Positions 16,753 through 27,403 of a DNA stretch of 64,000 bases are shown piece after piece. Made by a program: the position numbers and the translations under genes. Source of the DNA: Agrobacterium cavarae (GTDB lineage Bacteria > Pseudomonadota > Alphaproteobacteria > Rhizobiales > Rhizobiaceae); the NCBI RefSeq assembly GCF_004310285.1, contig NZ_SISF01000034.1, positions 263,890-327,889 of the forward strand, given 5' to 3'. A model generated the notes under the pieces. It saw only the letters and a list, made by a program, of their open reading frames with translations, did no database searches and was not told the DNA's origin. Position 1 is the first letter of the stretch; the number at the start of each line of letters is the position of its first letter.

Positions 16753-18162
16753 TTACGCCGAATAGTACATGTCGAATTCGACCGGGTGCGGGGTCATTTC
16801 GAAACGCATGACTTCCTGCATCTTCAGTTCGATGAAGGCATCGATCTGGTCGTCGTCGAACACGCCACCAGCGGTCAGGAACTTGCGGTCCCTGTCTAGG
16901 CTTTCGAGCGCTTCACGCAGGCTGCCGCAGACCGTTGGGATCTTCTTCAGTTCCTTTGGCGGCAGGTCGTAAAGATCCTTGTCCATCGGCTTGCCGGGAT
17001 GGATCTTGTTCTTGATGCCGTCGAGCCCTGCCATCAGCATGGCAGCGAAGCCGAGATAGGGGTTCTGGGTCGGGTCCGGGAAGCGGACTTCGACGCGCTT
17101 TGCCTTCGGGTTGGAGCCGAACGGAATGCGGCACGATGCCGAGCGGTTGCGTGCCGAGTAGGCGAGCAGAACCGGCGCTTCATAGCCCGGGACCAGACGC
17201 TTGTAGGAGTTGGTCGTCGGGTTGGTGAAAGCGTTGATCGCCTTGGCGTGCTTGATGATGCCGCCGATGTAATAGAGGCAGGTCTCGGAGAGGCCGGCAT
17301 ATTCATCGCCTGCGAAGGTTGGCTTGCCACCCTTCCAGATGGACTGGTGAACGTGCATGCCCGAACCGTTGTCGCCATAGATCGGCTTCGGCATGAAGGT
17401 TGCCGTTTTGCCGTAGGCGTTTGCGACCTGGTGGACCACATACTTGTAGATCTGCATCTTGTCGGCGCTGGAGACCAGCGTGTCGAACTTGACGCCGAGT
17501 TCGTGCTGCGCAGAGGCGACTTCGTGGTGGTGCTTTTCAACGACCACGCCCATTTCGCCAAGAACCGTCAGCATCTCGGAACGCATGTCCTGGAGGCTGT
17601 CGACTGGCGGTACTGGGAAGTAGCCACCCTTGACGCGCGGACGGTGACCAAGGTTGCCGGTCTCGTAATCCGTATCGTCGTTAGACGGCAGTTCGGACGA
17701 GTCGAGCTTGAAGCCGGTGTTGTAGGGATCGGCCTTGTACTTCACGTCGTCGAAGACGAAGAATTCAGGCTCGGGACCAACGAAAACCGTGTCACCGATA
17801 CCCGACGCCTTGAGGTAGGCTTCAGCCTTCTTGGCCGTGCCGCGCGGGTCGCGGTTGTAGGATTCGCCGGAGATCGGATCGAGAATATCGCAGATGATGA
17901 CCATGGTGGACTGCGCGAAGAACGGGTCCATATGAACAGTGGCCGGATCCGGCATCAGCACCATGTCGGACTCGTTGATGGCTTTCCATCCTCCGATGGA
18001 AGAGCCGTCGAACATGACGCCGTCGGCAAACATGTCCTCGTCCACACAGGCCACGTCCATGGTGACGTGCTGCAGCTTGCCCTTTGGGTCTGTAAAGCGC
18101 AGGTCGACGAATTTTACATCGTTGTCCTTGATCTGCTTCAAGATATCATTGGCGGTGGTCAT
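16753..18162 (-). CDS. glnA: Glutamine synthetase, type I
   Basis: 469 residues, the dodecameric bacterial GSI that condenses glutamate and ammonia with ATP. The start at 18162 ([11 protein letters not shown]) has AAGGA upstream. Visible are the N-terminal beta-grasp, [11 protein letters not shown] and [10 protein letters not shown] with metal-binding Glu/His, NRSASCRIP, and the adenylylation loop [10 protein letters not shown] with Tyr398 as the expected AMP-acceptor. It lies 66 bases downstream of glnB, which through PII signalling controls its adenylylation; the pair forms the classical rhizobial glnBA operon under the sigma-54 promoter at 18625. Confidence 0.98.
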   Translation of the reverse strand: MTTANDILKQIKDNDVKFVDLRFTDPKGKLQHVTMDVACVDEDMFADGVMFDGSSIGGWKAINESDMVLMPDPATVHMDPFFAQSTMVIICDILDPISGESYNRDPRGTAKKAEAYLKASGIGDTVFVGPEPEFFVFDDVKYKADPYNTGFKLDSSELPSNDDTDYETGNLGHRPRVKGGYFPVPPVDSLQDMRSEMLTVLGEMGVVVEKHHHEVASAQHELGVKFDTLVSSADKMQIYKYVVHQVANAYGKTATFMPKPIYGDNGSGMHVHQSIWKGGKPTFAGDEYAGLSETCLYYIGGIIKHAKAINAFTNPTTNSYKRLVPGYEAPVLLAYSARNRSASCRIPFGSNPKAKRVEVRFPDPTQNPYLGFAAMLMAGLDGIKNKIHPGKPMDKDLYDLPPKELKKIPTVCGSLREALESLDRDRKFLTAGGVFDDDQIDAFIELKMQEVMRFEMTPHPVEFDMYYSA

Positions 18163-18204
18163 AGCAATTTTCCTTGAGTGGTAATGTTCAACCCGGTGAA
18201 GCAT

Positions 18205-18220
18205 GAGCCTTTTTCGGCTC
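18205..18220 (+). other. Hairpin between glnB and glnA
   Basis: GAGCC / TTTTTC / GGCTC lies in the short glnB-glnA gap. Read on the plus strand it is followed by GTC and seven T, i.e. it looks like a terminator pointing against the operon; read on the operon strand it is a stem without a T-run. It could block antisense transcription or modulate glnA expression relative to glnB. Confidence 0.35.
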
Positions 18221-18228
18221 GTCTTTTT

Positions 18229-18789
<561 letters not shown>

Positions 18790-18916
18790 TTAGCCTACAC
18801 GCCCCAACGTCGTCTGTTTGCTAAAAAAATGATCATTTGACTTATTTTTAGTCTTTCCTGCTTGCCTTAAAAAGCGCCGGTTGCGTTTCGCCGCATTTTC
18901 CGATGAGGTGCGAATT

Positions 18917-20431
18917 ATGACTCATTCCGTTCAATATCGTCTCGTCGATCCGGTTGCTATGAGCCGCATTGATGCCGCCGCTGAAGCCAGCGGACTTTCC
19001 ATCATCTCGCTGATGGAGCGTGCAGGACAAGCGGTCGCTGCTTGCGCATTGCGGCACTATCCTGAAGCGCGCCGATACGCTGTGCTTTGTGGAGCCGGCA
19101 ACAATGGCGGCGACGGTTTTGTTGCCGCCCGCGCGCTTCGCGACGCGGGGGCGGATGTCGCGGTTTTCGTGTTTGGCGATATGGTCAAGCTCAAAGGTGC
19201 CGCCCAGCAGGCTCATGAGGCGTGGATCGAAGTTTCGGGCGATATCGGCAATCAATCGCTCGCTGCATTCACGCCGCGTGATGGCGATGTGATCATCGAC
19301 GGCATTTTCGGCGCTGGTCTTTCGCGCGATGTTCCGCCGGAAGTTGCTGCGGTTATTCGCGCTGTGGGGCACGCAGGAACACCAGTCGTTGCGATTGATC
19401 TTCCCTCGGGGCTCTGCGGCCGCCGGGGTGTTGCCCTCGGCTCTGCATTCAAGGCTGCCCGGACAGTCACCTTCGTGGCAAAGAAGCCGGGACATGTGCT
19501 GATGCCGGGACGAGAGTTTTGCGGTGCGCTGGAGGTGTTCGATATCGGTATTCCTCGACGCATCGTCGAAGCGAATGTCGGAGCTCTATGGGAAAACTCC
19601 CCCGACCTCTGGAAGAGTTATCTTGTCCATGATGATGTGGAGACGCACAAGTTCAAACGCGGTCATCTGACGGTCTTCGCAGGTCCTTCACATTCGACCG
19701 GTGCTGCTCGAATGACGGCGATGTCCGGCTTGCGGGCGGGCGCCGGGATCGTAACGATCGCGGCTCCAGAAGAGGCGATCCCCGTTCTTTCGGCGACACT
19801 CACGGCGGTGATGGTGACACCGATCGACGATCGAGACGCTCTCGGGGATTGGGCTGAAGACGAACGCCATGGGACTTATGTTCTGGGGCCTGGTTTTGGC
19901 GATCTGGAAAAAGCCAGAGCGTTCGTGGCGCTCCTCAAGGATCGCGCGCTCGTGCTCGATGCCGATGGCATCACGGCCTTCAAGGACGACACTCTCAAGC
20001 TCTTCTCGCTCTTCACCGAAGACGCGCCTAGGATCATGACGCCGCACGAGGGCGAGTTTGCACGACTGTTCCCGGATGTTCATGCGGATGACACACTAAG
20101 CAAAATCGAAAAGGCGCAAGCCGCTGCCAAATGCAGCAATGCCGTCATCATCTACAAGGGAGCAGATACGGTGATTGCAGCTCCCGATGGTCGGGCAGGC
20201 GTTAACACCAACGCACCCTCATCGCTGGCAACGGCAGGATCTGGCGATGTGCTGGCCGGTATCTGCGGTGCGCTTTTGGCGCAGCAGGTGCCGGCATTCG
20301 AAGCGGCGGCCGCTGCGGTGTGGTTGCATGGGGAGATGGGGCGGAGCCTCGGGCCGGGCTTGATCGCCGAAGATCTGGCATCGGCGGTACGGCCATTCGA
20401 GGCTTTCGAGGCGAGGGCCAGGACAGGCTGA
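18917..20431 (+). CDS. nnrD: Bifunctional NAD(P)HX epimerase / ADP-dependent dehydratase
   Basis: 504 residues with two domains: an N-terminal YjeF_N epimerase (GAGNNGGDGFVAARAL near residue 57, DGIFGAGLSRD) and a C-terminal ribokinase-like dehydratase (FKRGHLTVFAGPSHSTGAAR, VLGPGFG, LVLDADGITAF, MTPHEGEFARLF, NAPSSLATAGSGDVLAG). Together they repair hydrated NADH/NADPH, which forms by heat or enzyme side-reaction. The ATG at 18917 has GAGGTG upstream; an earlier in-frame Met at 18881 is less likely. It is divergent from glnB. A fused form (also called nnrE/nnrD) is common in bacteria. Confidence 0.95.
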   Translation: MTHSVQYRLVDPVAMSRIDAAAEASGLSIISLMERAGQAVAACALRHYPEARRYAVLCGAGNNGGDGFVAARALRDAGADVAVFVFGDMVKLKGAAQQAHEAWIEVSGDIGNQSLAAFTPRDGDVIIDGIFGAGLSRDVPPEVAAVIRAVGHAGTPVVAIDLPSGLCGRRGVALGSAFKAARTVTFVAKKPGHVLMPGREFCGALEVFDIGIPRRIVEANVGALWENSPDLWKSYLVHDDVETHKFKRGHLTVFAGPSHSTGAARMTAMSGLRAGAGIVTIAAPEEAIPVLSATLTAVMVTPIDDRDALGDWAEDERHGTYVLGPGFGDLEKARAFVALLKDRALVLDADGITAFKDDTLKLFSLFTEDAPRIMTPHEGEFARLFPDVHADDTLSKIEKAQAAAKCSNAVIIYKGADTVIAAPDGRAGVNTNAPSSLATAGSGDVLAGICGALLAQQVPAFEAAAAAVWLHGEMGRSLGPGLIAEDLASAVRPFEAFEARARTG

Positions 20432-20439
20432 CGAGTGTG

Positions 20440-21492
20440 TTACAGCTTGGGCGTATGGCTGGACCAGACGGGCTTGCTGATCGTCTGAAGTTCCGAGGTT
20501 GGCCTGCCTTCGATGCGTGCCAGGACGGCACGGGCAAGTTCGCGACCCGCCAGCTTGATATCCTCGTTCATCGTGTGGATTTCTGGTCGGAGCCAGTTGA
20601 GGAAGTCGGCGGACTGTTTCGACACGATATCCACATCCGTTCCGATCTTCTTGCCACTCGCTTCGATCCCGGCCACGATCGCAATCGTCGAACTGCCGCT
20701 GATCGACACGATGCCATCCGGCACATCGCTGCCGCTCATCAACCGTGCGGTTTCCTCCTTCAGCTCTTCCAACGGGGTGTCGTTGTTGATGTTGGGCAAA
20801 GCGAATTCGGTGATTCCAAAGTCTTTCAATCCACGCTCAAATCCGCGACGGGCAAAGTCGTGATAGGAGAACTGGCTTTGCGGCAGCAGCACGGCCACGC
20901 GTTTCCTGCCGCACTGGGCTAAGCGCTTCATCGCCTCGTAGACATAGGCTTCGTTATCGAAGTCATGAAAGGGGTGATCGATGCCCATGCTGCTTCTGCC
21001 ATGGGTGGCAAAGGGCATGTTGCGCTCGGTCATCAGGCGCACGCGTGGATCTTCCGGGCGGACCTTGGAAATGATGACGCCATCTGCCGATCCCGTCTCC
21101 AGAATGTAGCGGATCGGGGTCATCGTGTCCTTGGCATGCGTGTGGGGTGTGACGACGAGATGGTAGGGCGTGTTGGTCAAAACCTCGGTGATGCCGAAGA
21201 CCATCTGCGAGGTAAAACCCATCAACTCTTCGTCGACGCTGAGCACCAGCGCAATGACATTAGTCTTGCCGGTGCGAAGGCGAACGCCGGCGCGGTTTGG
21301 CTGATAGCCGATCTGGCGGGCGACACGCCGCACGCGCTCCTTGGTATCCGCCCCGATATCGGGTGCGTCTTTCAAGGCGCGCGAGACTGTGGTGATGCCG
21401 AGACCCGTCATATAGGCAATGGTCTTGAGCGTCGGGCGTTCATTGGACGAAAGCGCTTGGCCGCCTGCTTCTATGTCCGTGCTATCGTTCAT
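20440..21492 (-). CDS. LacI-family transcriptional regulator
   Basis: 350 residues. The N-terminal helix-turn-helix ([20 protein letters not shown], about residues 22-41) and the hinge region (IGYQPNRAG) are typical, followed by a periplasmic-binding-protein-like sensor domain. A 20-residue extension precedes the HTH. The start at 21492 is preferred over an earlier in-frame ATG at 21549. It is divergent from the beta-mannosidase gene across 476 bases, so it probably represses the mannosidase / aldo-keto reductase genes in response to a sugar; the effector is not known. Confidence 0.92.
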   Translation of the reverse strand: MNDSTDIEAGGQALSSNERPTLKTIAYMTGLGITTVSRALKDAPDIGADTKERVRRVARQIGYQPNRAGVRLRTGKTNVIALVLSVDEELMGFTSQMVFGITEVLTNTPYHLVVTPHTHAKDTMTPIRYILETGSADGVIISKVRPEDPRVRLMTERNMPFATHGRSSMGIDHPFHDFDNEAYVYEAMKRLAQCGRKRVAVLLPQSQFSYHDFARRGFERGLKDFGITEFALPNINNDTPLEELKEETARLMSGSDVPDGIVSISGSSTIAIVAGIEASGKKIGTDVDIVSKQSADFLNWLRPEIHTMNEDIKLAGRELARAVLARIEGRPTSELQTISKPVWSSHTPKL

Positions 21493-21968
21493 TTGCCGCC
21501 GCCTCCCATAACCGGACGGGCATCGTAGTGCGGTTTTATTCCATTGCAAAGCTCAAGGTGTCGTAACCGGTACGGCTTGTGACTTGGAGTGTCTGAAACG
21601 ATGCAGGTCGGACGGCGTGAGAGAGGTTGAAACGTGGGTATAGGGAAACGCAATAGCTGGACATAGGGACGCGAGCGTCGGCTTGATTGGTTCCTAAAAG
21701 ACCTTAAAAAATGCTTCTAATGATATGATATGTATAATATATGTTGATATATCCTATCTGATATCGACTGACATAAATCCCGATGTGTGTTGATAGAACT
21801 TTTCGGGCGTGACGGTCATAGTTTTTTACGATAACGTTTCTGCCCGGAGGAGTTCTCGATCTGATTTTTCATGGCTGCGGAAGGAGCGACGACTCGTTTT
21901 TACCGCAATGCTGACAGTGGATGGAGTCGCAACGCCATGGCCGTTGCGTAATAAGCAGGGCAGTGAAA
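21493..21968. other. Control region between the LacI-type gene and beta-mannosidase
   Basis: 476 bases with no convincing gene. The part 21715-21785 is strongly AT-rich (many TGATAT/ATATAT stretches), unlike the surroundings. A LacI-family-type operator candidate with a central CG pair, ACGATAACGTTTCTG, lies at 21828-21842, about 130 bases before the mannosidase start. Confidence 0.5.
21828..21842. promoter_or_regulatory. Candidate LacI-family operator
   Basis: ACGATAACGTTTCTG contains the AACGTT core with the central CG typical of LacI-family operators and lies upstream of beta-mannosidase, opposite a lacI-family gene. The symmetry beyond the core is imperfect. Confidence 0.35.
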
Positions 21969-24425
21969 ATGGCATCAACTTACGCAAGCGATCTCGTTAT
22001 CGATCTTTCAGGCCAGTGGCGTCTGGCATCGGCCGAGGGTGATCATGCAACCACCATGACGATCCCGGGTGACGTCCATACGGCGCTCCATGAGGCGTCG
22101 ATCATTCCCGATCCCTACTTTGGCCGCAACGAGAACGACGTGCAGTGGGTGGCGCATCGCGACTGGATCATCGAACGCCGTTTCACGGTCGATGAGGTCG
22201 ATGCCGACTGGTATCTTGATATCGACAATCTCGACACGGTGGCCGTCGTCTTCGTCAATGATGTGCCGGTGCTTGCAGCCGACAATTGTTTCCGTCGCTA
22301 CCGACCGGACGTGTCCTCGGCTCTCCAGCCGGGTGAAAACGTCATCCGTATCCATTTCCATTCCAGCATCAAGGCAGGCGCCGATCGTCAGGCGGCTCAG
22401 CCTTTTTATGTGCCGTATCACCCGGGCAACTCACCCATCCCCAACGGCAATCTTCTGCGTAAACCGCAGTGCCATTTCGGCTGGGATTGGAACATTGCGA
22501 TCGCGCCGCTCGGCCTTTATGGAAACATCATGCTGCGCCGGCTTGAGACAGCGCGTATCGAGCATGTCACGACCACACAGCATCACAAGGATGGCGGCGT
22601 TGAACTGCATGTCGAGGTCACACTTCATGCAGCCCAGCCTGCCAGCCTGCCGGTGCATCTGTCGCTCGGCGATGAACGGCTACGCCTCGATTGTGGCGTC
22701 TCCGCAGGTAAAACGGTCATCCGCCACGTGTTCTTCGTCGAGAATCCCAAGCTCTGGTGGCCGGCAGGCAGTGGCGAGCAGGCGCTCTATACGCTCAGCG
22801 TCGAGTTGCCAGACGAGACGATGAGCCGTCAGATCGGCTTGCGCACAGTCGAGCTTCTGACCGACAAGGATGAGGCCGGCAGCCGTTTCGCACTTCGCGT
22901 CAATGGCCGCGAGATCTTCTGCCGCGGTGCCAACTGGATCCCGTCGGATGCGCTGTTTTCACTCTCAAGTGCAGAAAAGACGGAAGACCTGCTTCTGTCC
23001 GCGGTCGAAGCCAATATGAATATGATCCGCGTCTGGGGCGGTGGCTTCTACGAGCCGGACTGGTTCTATGATCTCTGCGACCGGCTGGGCCTGATGGTCT
23101 GGCAGGATTTCATGTTTGCCTGCAATCTTTACCCTTGCACCGAAGACTTCCTCGACAACGTCGAGCTCGAGGTCGATTACCAGGTGAAGCGGTTGGCCTC
23201 GCATCCATCGATCGCGCTCTGGTGCGGCGACAATGAACTCGTTGGCGCGCTGAACTGGTTCGAAGAGTCCCGCAACAATCGCGACCGCTATCTTGTCGCC
23301 TATGATCGCCTCAACCGCACCATCGAGCGCGCGCTGAGGAAGGCGGCGCCGTCGGCCATCTGGTGGCCGTCAAGCCCGGCCTCCGGTTATCTGGACTATG
23401 GCGATGCATGGCACGCGGATGGTTCGGGCGACATGCATTACTGGTCCGTCTGGCACGAGAACAAATCCTTCGATGATTACCGGACGGTGCGTCCGCGGTT
23501 CTGCTCGGAGTTCGGTTTCCAGTCTTATACGTCCATGCCGATTATCCGCACCTATGCGGACAACAAGGACATGAACATCGCGTCGCCTGTGATCGAGCTC
23601 CATCAGAAGAATGCGGGCGGCAATGAGCGCATTGCCGGAACGATGTTCCGCTATTTCCGCTTCCCGAAGGACTTCGAGAACTTCGTCTATGTCAGCCAGG
23701 TGCAACAGGCGCTCGCGATCAAGACGGCCGTCGAATATTGGCGTTCGCTCAAACCCCATTGCATGGGCACGCTATATTGGCAGCTGAACGACACCTGGCC
23801 CGTCGCCTCGTGGTCGAGTCTCGACTATGGCGGTAGCTGGAAAGCCCTGCATTATGCGGCAAGGCGCTTCTTCCAGCCGGTTGCCGTGTCAGCCGTTCCG
23901 TCTGAAGACGGTCAGTCGGTTTGCTTCTCCATGGTCAACGATACGTTGGATGACGTCGAAATCGACATGAACATCTTTGCGCTGGCGCTCGATGGCGTTC
24001 GGATTCCGCTGAAATCTGCCAGCGGTACCTGCGGACCGGATGCCGCATCGCTCTTCACCGAGATCGACCTGGACCAAATTCCAGCCGGCGCGATGCTGTC
24101 CTGGAATTTCATCGCCTCCAACGGCATGTTGGGCGAGGGGCATCACGTGCGTGACACCTACAAGGCGCTCGATCTGCGGCCCTCGGGTCTCAGCCATCAG
24201 GTGACGGCGCTGGACAATGGGGACTTCGAGGTGGAGGTTGAGGCGCAAGGCCTTGCGCTCTTCGTGATGGTGGAAGCCGATATCGCCGGGCGCTATTCTG
24301 ACAACCTCTTCGATTTGGCTGCGGGAGAAAGCCGTCGCATCGTCTTCTCGCCAAGCGACAAGTCGCAGACGGCCAAGCCGTCGTTTAAGCTCTTCGATCT
24401 GTACACGTCGCAGTCACAGGCTTGA
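21969..24425 (+). CDS. Beta-mannosidase, glycoside hydrolase family 2
   Basis: 818 residues without a signal peptide, so cytoplasmic. GH2 beta-mannosidases remove terminal beta-mannose from short oligosaccharides. Seen are the N-terminal sugar-binding fold (IDLSGQWRLAS, TIPGDVHTAL), the TIM-barrel motif GANWIPSD and VWGGGFYEPDWFYDLCDRLG, the acid/base region WCGDNELVGA (Glu423) and the nucleophile region RFCSEFGFQS (Glu514), and YWQLNDTWPVASWSS. The start at 21969 begins the conserved domain; an in-frame ATG 16 codons earlier is possible. It is probably co-transcribed with the aldo/keto reductase and controlled by the divergent LacI-type regulator. Confidence 0.93.
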   Translation: MASTYASDLVIDLSGQWRLASAEGDHATTMTIPGDVHTALHEASIIPDPYFGRNENDVQWVAHRDWIIERRFTVDEVDADWYLDIDNLDTVAVVFVNDVPVLAADNCFRRYRPDVSSALQPGENVIRIHFHSSIKAGADRQAAQPFYVPYHPGNSPIPNGNLLRKPQCHFGWDWNIAIAPLGLYGNIMLRRLETARIEHVTTTQHHKDGGVELHVEVTLHAAQPASLPVHLSLGDERLRLDCGVSAGKTVIRHVFFVENPKLWWPAGSGEQALYTLSVELPDETMSRQIGLRTVELLTDKDEAGSRFALRVNGREIFCRGANWIPSDALFSLSSAEKTEDLLLSAVEANMNMIRVWGGGFYEPDWFYDLCDRLGLMVWQDFMFACNLYPCTEDFLDNVELEVDYQVKRLASHPSIALWCGDNELVGALNWFEESRNNRDRYLVAYDRLNRTIERALRKAAPSAIWWPSSPASGYLDYGDAWHADGSGDMHYWSVWHENKSFDDYRTVRPRFCSEFGFQSYTSMPIIRTYADNKDMNIASPVIELHQKNAGGNERIAGTMFRYFRFPKDFENFVYVSQVQQALAIKTAVEYWRSLKPHCMGTLYWQLNDTWPVASWSSLDYGGSWKALHYAARRFFQPVAVSAVPSEDGQSVCFSMVNDTLDDVEIDMNIFALALDGVRIPLKSASGTCGPDAASLFTEIDLDQIPAGAMLSWNFIASNGMLGEGHHVRDTYKALDLRPSGLSHQVTALDNGDFEVEVEAQGLALFVMVEADIAGRYSDNLFDLAAGESRRIVFSPSDKSQTAKPSFKLFDLYTSQSQA

Positions 24426-24460
24426 AAGCCGACTATGATCTTCTAATCTGACTGCACCAC

Positions 24461-24484
24461 GATCCGCCGCCTTCGCGGCGGATC
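24461..24484 (+). other. Perfect hairpin between beta-mannosidase and aldo/keto reductase
   Basis: GATCCGCCGC / CTTC / GCGGCGGATC, 10 paired bases without a T-run. It lies 36 bases after one stop and 27 bases before the next start, so an mRNA-processing or stabilising role is more likely than termination. Confidence 0.5.
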
Positions 24485-24511
24485 AGCGATTCCACACAAG
24501 GGAGGAAAACC

Positions 24512-25546
24512 ATGGCCTGGCAACCGGCTGAAAACCGCTACGCATCCATGAAGTACAATCATTGCGGCCGCACCGGCCTCAAGCTTCCGGCCATATCGCT
24601 TGGTCTCTGGCACAATTTCGGCAACGATTTTTCCCATAAGACGAAGCAGGAGATTTGCCGCAAAGCCTTCGATCTCGGCATCACCCATTTCGATCTTGCG
24701 AACAATTACGGTCCGCCTCCAGGCAGCGCCGAGAGCGCCTTCGGCGAAATCCTCAAAACCGATTTTGCCGGTTATCGCGACGAGCTGATCATCTCCTCCA
24801 AGGCGGGATACAATATGTGGCCCGGTCCTTATGGCGAATGGGGTAGCCGCAAATATCTGATCTCATCCTGCGACCAGAGCCTCAAGCGCATGGGTCTCGA
24901 CTATGTCGATATCTTCTATTCCCACCGTTTCGATCCGGACACGCCGCTGGAGGAGACGTGCGGTGCGCTCGATCACATCGTGCGGTCGGGCAGGGCGCTC
25001 TATGTCGGCATATCGTCGTATAATTCTCAGCGCACCCGTGAGGCTGCGGCGATCCTGAAAGATCTCGGTACGCCCTGCATCATCCATCAGCCGAGCTATT
25101 CGATGATCAACCGCTGGATCGAGGAGGACGGCCTTGTCGATACGCTGGAAGAACTCGGCATCGGCTCCATCGTCTTTTCTCCGCTGGCACAGGGCATGCT
25201 GACGACGAAGTATCTGAACGGCGTGCCGGATGCGAGCCGCGCCAGCCAGAACAAGTCGCTCAACCCTGCCTTCCTCAATGATCGCAATATCGAGAATATA
25301 CGCGGGCTGAATGCCATCGCCGAACGGCGTGGACAGACGCTGGCGCAGATGGCGATTGCCTGGGTTCTGCGCGGCGGTCACATCACCTCTGCACTGATCG
25401 GTGCAAGCCGACCTGAACAGGTGGAAGATTGCGTGAAGGCTCTCGATAAGCCGGACTTCACCGCGGACGAACTGGCCGAAATCGATCGCTATGCACGTGA
25501 TGCGGATATCAACCTTTGGGCCAAATCCGCCGAACTGAAAAAGTAA
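24512..25546 (+). CDS. Aldo/keto reductase (YghZ / L-glyceraldehyde 3-phosphate reductase-like)
   Basis: 344 residues, TIM-barrel NADPH-dependent oxidoreductase. The catalytic tetrad is visible: Asp and Tyr in FDLANNYGPPPGSAE, Lys in IISSKAGYNMWPG, His in FYSHRFDPDTPLEE. The long NNYGPPPGSAE and KAGYNMWPGPYGEWGS segments match the AKR14/YghZ group. GGAGG lies upstream of the ATG. It follows beta-mannosidase and may reduce a sugar or sugar aldehyde in the same pathway; this is inferred from position only. Confidence 0.9.
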   Translation: MAWQPAENRYASMKYNHCGRTGLKLPAISLGLWHNFGNDFSHKTKQEICRKAFDLGITHFDLANNYGPPPGSAESAFGEILKTDFAGYRDELIISSKAGYNMWPGPYGEWGSRKYLISSCDQSLKRMGLDYVDIFYSHRFDPDTPLEETCGALDHIVRSGRALYVGISSYNSQRTREAAAILKDLGTPCIIHQPSYSMINRWIEEDGLVDTLEELGIGSIVFSPLAQGMLTTKYLNGVPDASRASQNKSLNPAFLNDRNIENIRGLNAIAERRGQTLAQMAIAWVLRGGHITSALIGASRPEQVEDCVKALDKPDFTADELAEIDRYARDADINLWAKSAELKK

Positions 25547-25556
25547 GGCAAGAGGA

Positions 25557-25582
25557 CCGCTCGGGCATTTTAGCCCGAGCGG
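25557..25582 (+). terminator. Hairpin after the aldo/keto reductase gene
   Basis: CCGCTCGGGC / ATTTTA / GCCCGAGCGG, a perfect 10-base stem 10 bases after the stop. There is no T-run after it, so termination efficiency is uncertain. Confidence 0.6.
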
Positions 25583-25737
25583 CCAACCGTCGACTTGTTG
25601 GTCACATTAGAGATTGTGAACTTTAATTTCTTCCTCTAAGTCTTAGTCAACATTACGATATTGTAATTTCGTGCTTCAGTTTCCGTTCATCCTCGGCGCG
25701 GTAGGGTCATCCCATCAGAACAGGAAAGGAAACATCC

Positions 25738-26067
25738 ATGAAAAAGCTCGTCACCGTATTTCTGGCTGCGACAATTCTCGCGGCGCCGATGGCCCAGGCG
25801 CAGGGTCGCCATGACTACGGGCATGACCGCCGTGGGGTTCACGAACGGACTGTCACGACCAAGAAGGTGATCATCAAGAAGCACCGCTGGGACCGCGGTC
25901 AGCGTTTGACGCCTGCTCAGCGACGTCACTTCGTCGACCGTCGTGAATATCGCCGCTATCACCTCAGAGAACCGCGCCGCAATGAGCGCTGGGTGCGCGT
26001 CGACAACCAGTTCCTGTTGATCAATGCCGTCAGCGGCCTGATCATCGGCCTCGCCGCAGCGCGGTAA
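25738..26067 (+). CDS. RcnB-family periplasmic protein
   Basis: 109 residues, signal peptide of about 20 residues (MAQA/QG), then a basic, His/Arg-rich region (RHDYGHDRRG, KKHRWDRGQRL) and the family C-terminal part RYHLREPRRNERWVRVDNQFLLIN followed by a hydrophobic end (SGLIIGLAAA). RcnB proteins affect nickel/cobalt homeostasis in E. coli; many rhizobial members are uncharacterised. A good AGGAAAGGA lies upstream, and a terminator follows. It adjoins the zinc gene block but is on the opposite strand to the CobW gene. Confidence 0.85.
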   Translation: MKKLVTVFLAATILAAPMAQAQGRHDYGHDRRGVHERTVTTKKVIIKKHRWDRGQRLTPAQRRHFVDRREYRRYHLREPRRNERWVRVDNQFLLINAVSGLIIGLAAAR

Positions 26068-26081
26068 GCAATGAACAGAAG

Positions 26082-26111
26082 AGCGGGCGTTTTGAGCGCC
26101 CGCTTTCTTTT
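26082..26111 (+). terminator. Terminator between convergent RcnB and CobW genes
   Basis: AGCGGGCG / TTTTGAG / CGCCCGCT followed by TTCTTTT, 14 bases after the RcnB-family stop. Confidence 0.8.
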
Positions 26112-26117
26112 GCAGTG

Positions 26118-27323
26118 TCAGGCTGCCTGTCTGTTCCAATCGGGGAATGGATCGTTCAGGGTCTGCCAGGCATCCGGCGTAAAGCTTTTGGCATCGACGA
26201 GGCAGGCATCGAGTTCGTGGCGAAGTGCTGCCTCGCTCATGGGGTCGGCGCCGATGAAGACGATCTCTTGTCGCCTGTCTCCCCAGATATTGTCCATGTA
26301 AGGTGCCAGCATCTTCTCGAAGCTCGGATCATCCGGCCAACGTGTTTTTGGCACGGAGGACCACCAGAGCCCCATCTTGCCGGTTTTCACCAAGGCGCCC
26401 GCCTGGCTGATTTCGCCGACATGGTTGGGCCGCGTAGCCAGCCAGAAGAAGCCCTTGGCGCGGATGACACCCGGCCAGTCGCGGTTGATGAAGGCATGGA
26501 AGCGAGCGGGGTCGAAGGGCCTCTTTGCCCGATAAACGAAGGAGCGGATACCGTATTCTTCCGTTTCCGGTATGTGGCCCTTGAAGCCATGCAACTCCTT
26601 GAACCAGAGCGGATGCGTTTCGGCCTTGGCAAAATCGAAAAGGCCAGTGCCGAGTATCACCGCTGAATCGACTTGTCCGAAATCGGCCTCAACAAGACGG
26701 GCGTCGGGATTGAGACCGACGACGATCTTGCGGGCAGCATCAAGCTCTGCGGGGCTCGCGGCCGAGACCTTGTTCAGCACCACGACATTGGCAAATTCGA
26801 TTTGTTCGACCAGGAGATCGACGAGCGTCCGATTGTCACCTTCGCCCGCCGTTTCGCCGCGATCCGCCAGAAAGTCCGCCGAGCCATAGTCCTTGAGCAG
26901 ATTGGCGCAATCGACAACTGTGACCATGGTATCAAGCTGCGCGACATCCGATAGGCTGTCACCCTTGTCGTCACGGAAGTCGAATGTGGCCGCAACCGGC
27001 AGCGGTTCGGCAATGCCGGTGGACTCGATCAGCAGGTAATCGAAACGATCCTGCTCAGCCAATTGCCTGACTTCGTTCAACAGGTCGTCTCTCAGCGTGC
27101 AACAGATGCAGCCATTTGTCATCTCGACCAGCTGCTCCTGCGTTCGTGACAGGTTCGCTCCGCCATCGCGAATAAGAGCCGCATCGATGTTGACTTCGCT
27201 CATATCGTTGACGATCACCGCGACCCGCAGTCCCTCGCGATTACCGAGAATATGATTGAGAAGAGTGGTTTTGCCGGCTCCGAGAAAGCCTGACAGGACT
27301 GTAACAGGCAGCTTCTTTTTCAT
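26118..27323 (-). CDS. CobW/ZigA-type GTPase (putative zinc metallochaperone)
   Basis: 401 residues of the COG0523 G3E GTPase family. Seen: Walker [11 protein letters not shown] (about residues 11-20), the metal-binding CxCC motif in [23 protein letters not shown], the base-specificity NKV, and a C-terminal CobW_C domain ([10 protein letters not shown]). Because a Zur-type palindrome lies directly upstream and znuA follows on the same strand, it most likely belongs to the zinc-starvation response, delivering zinc to client enzymes, rather than to cobalamin synthesis. The start [12 protein letters not shown] is fixed by the P-loop position. Confidence 0.92.
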   Translation of the reverse strand: MKKKLPVTVLSGFLGAGKTTLLNHILGNREGLRVAVIVNDMSEVNIDAALIRDGGANLSRTQEQLVEMTNGCICCTLRDDLLNEVRQLAEQDRFDYLLIESTGIAEPLPVAATFDFRDDKGDSLSDVAQLDTMVTVVDCANLLKDYGSADFLADRGETAGEGDNRTLVDLLVEQIEFANVVVLNKVSAASPAELDAARKIVVGLNPDARLVEADFGQVDSAVILGTGLFDFAKAETHPLWFKELHGFKGHIPETEEYGIRSFVYRAKRPFDPARFHAFINRDWPGVIRAKGFFWLATRPNHVGEISQAGALVKTGKMGLWWSSVPKTRWPDDPSFEKMLAPYMDNIWGDRRQEIVFIGADPMSEAALRHELDACLVDAKSFTPDAWQTLNDPFPDWNRQAA

Positions 27324-27333
27324 ATCACAACCT

Positions 27334-27352
27334 CATTTGTTATAACATTACA
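27334..27352 (-). promoter_or_regulatory. Zur box upstream of the CobW-type GTPase gene
   Basis: Contains TGTTATAACA (27338-27347), a perfect 10-base palindrome flanked by AAT-like bases, matching the core of rhizobial Zur sites. It ends about 15 bases upstream of the ATG at 27323, so binding would block transcription. Confidence 0.75.
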
Positions 27353-27403
27353 TAGACGGTCCGAAAGAAGGGCGGTCCGTGCCGCCCTTTGTCTCTCGTC
27401 AGA

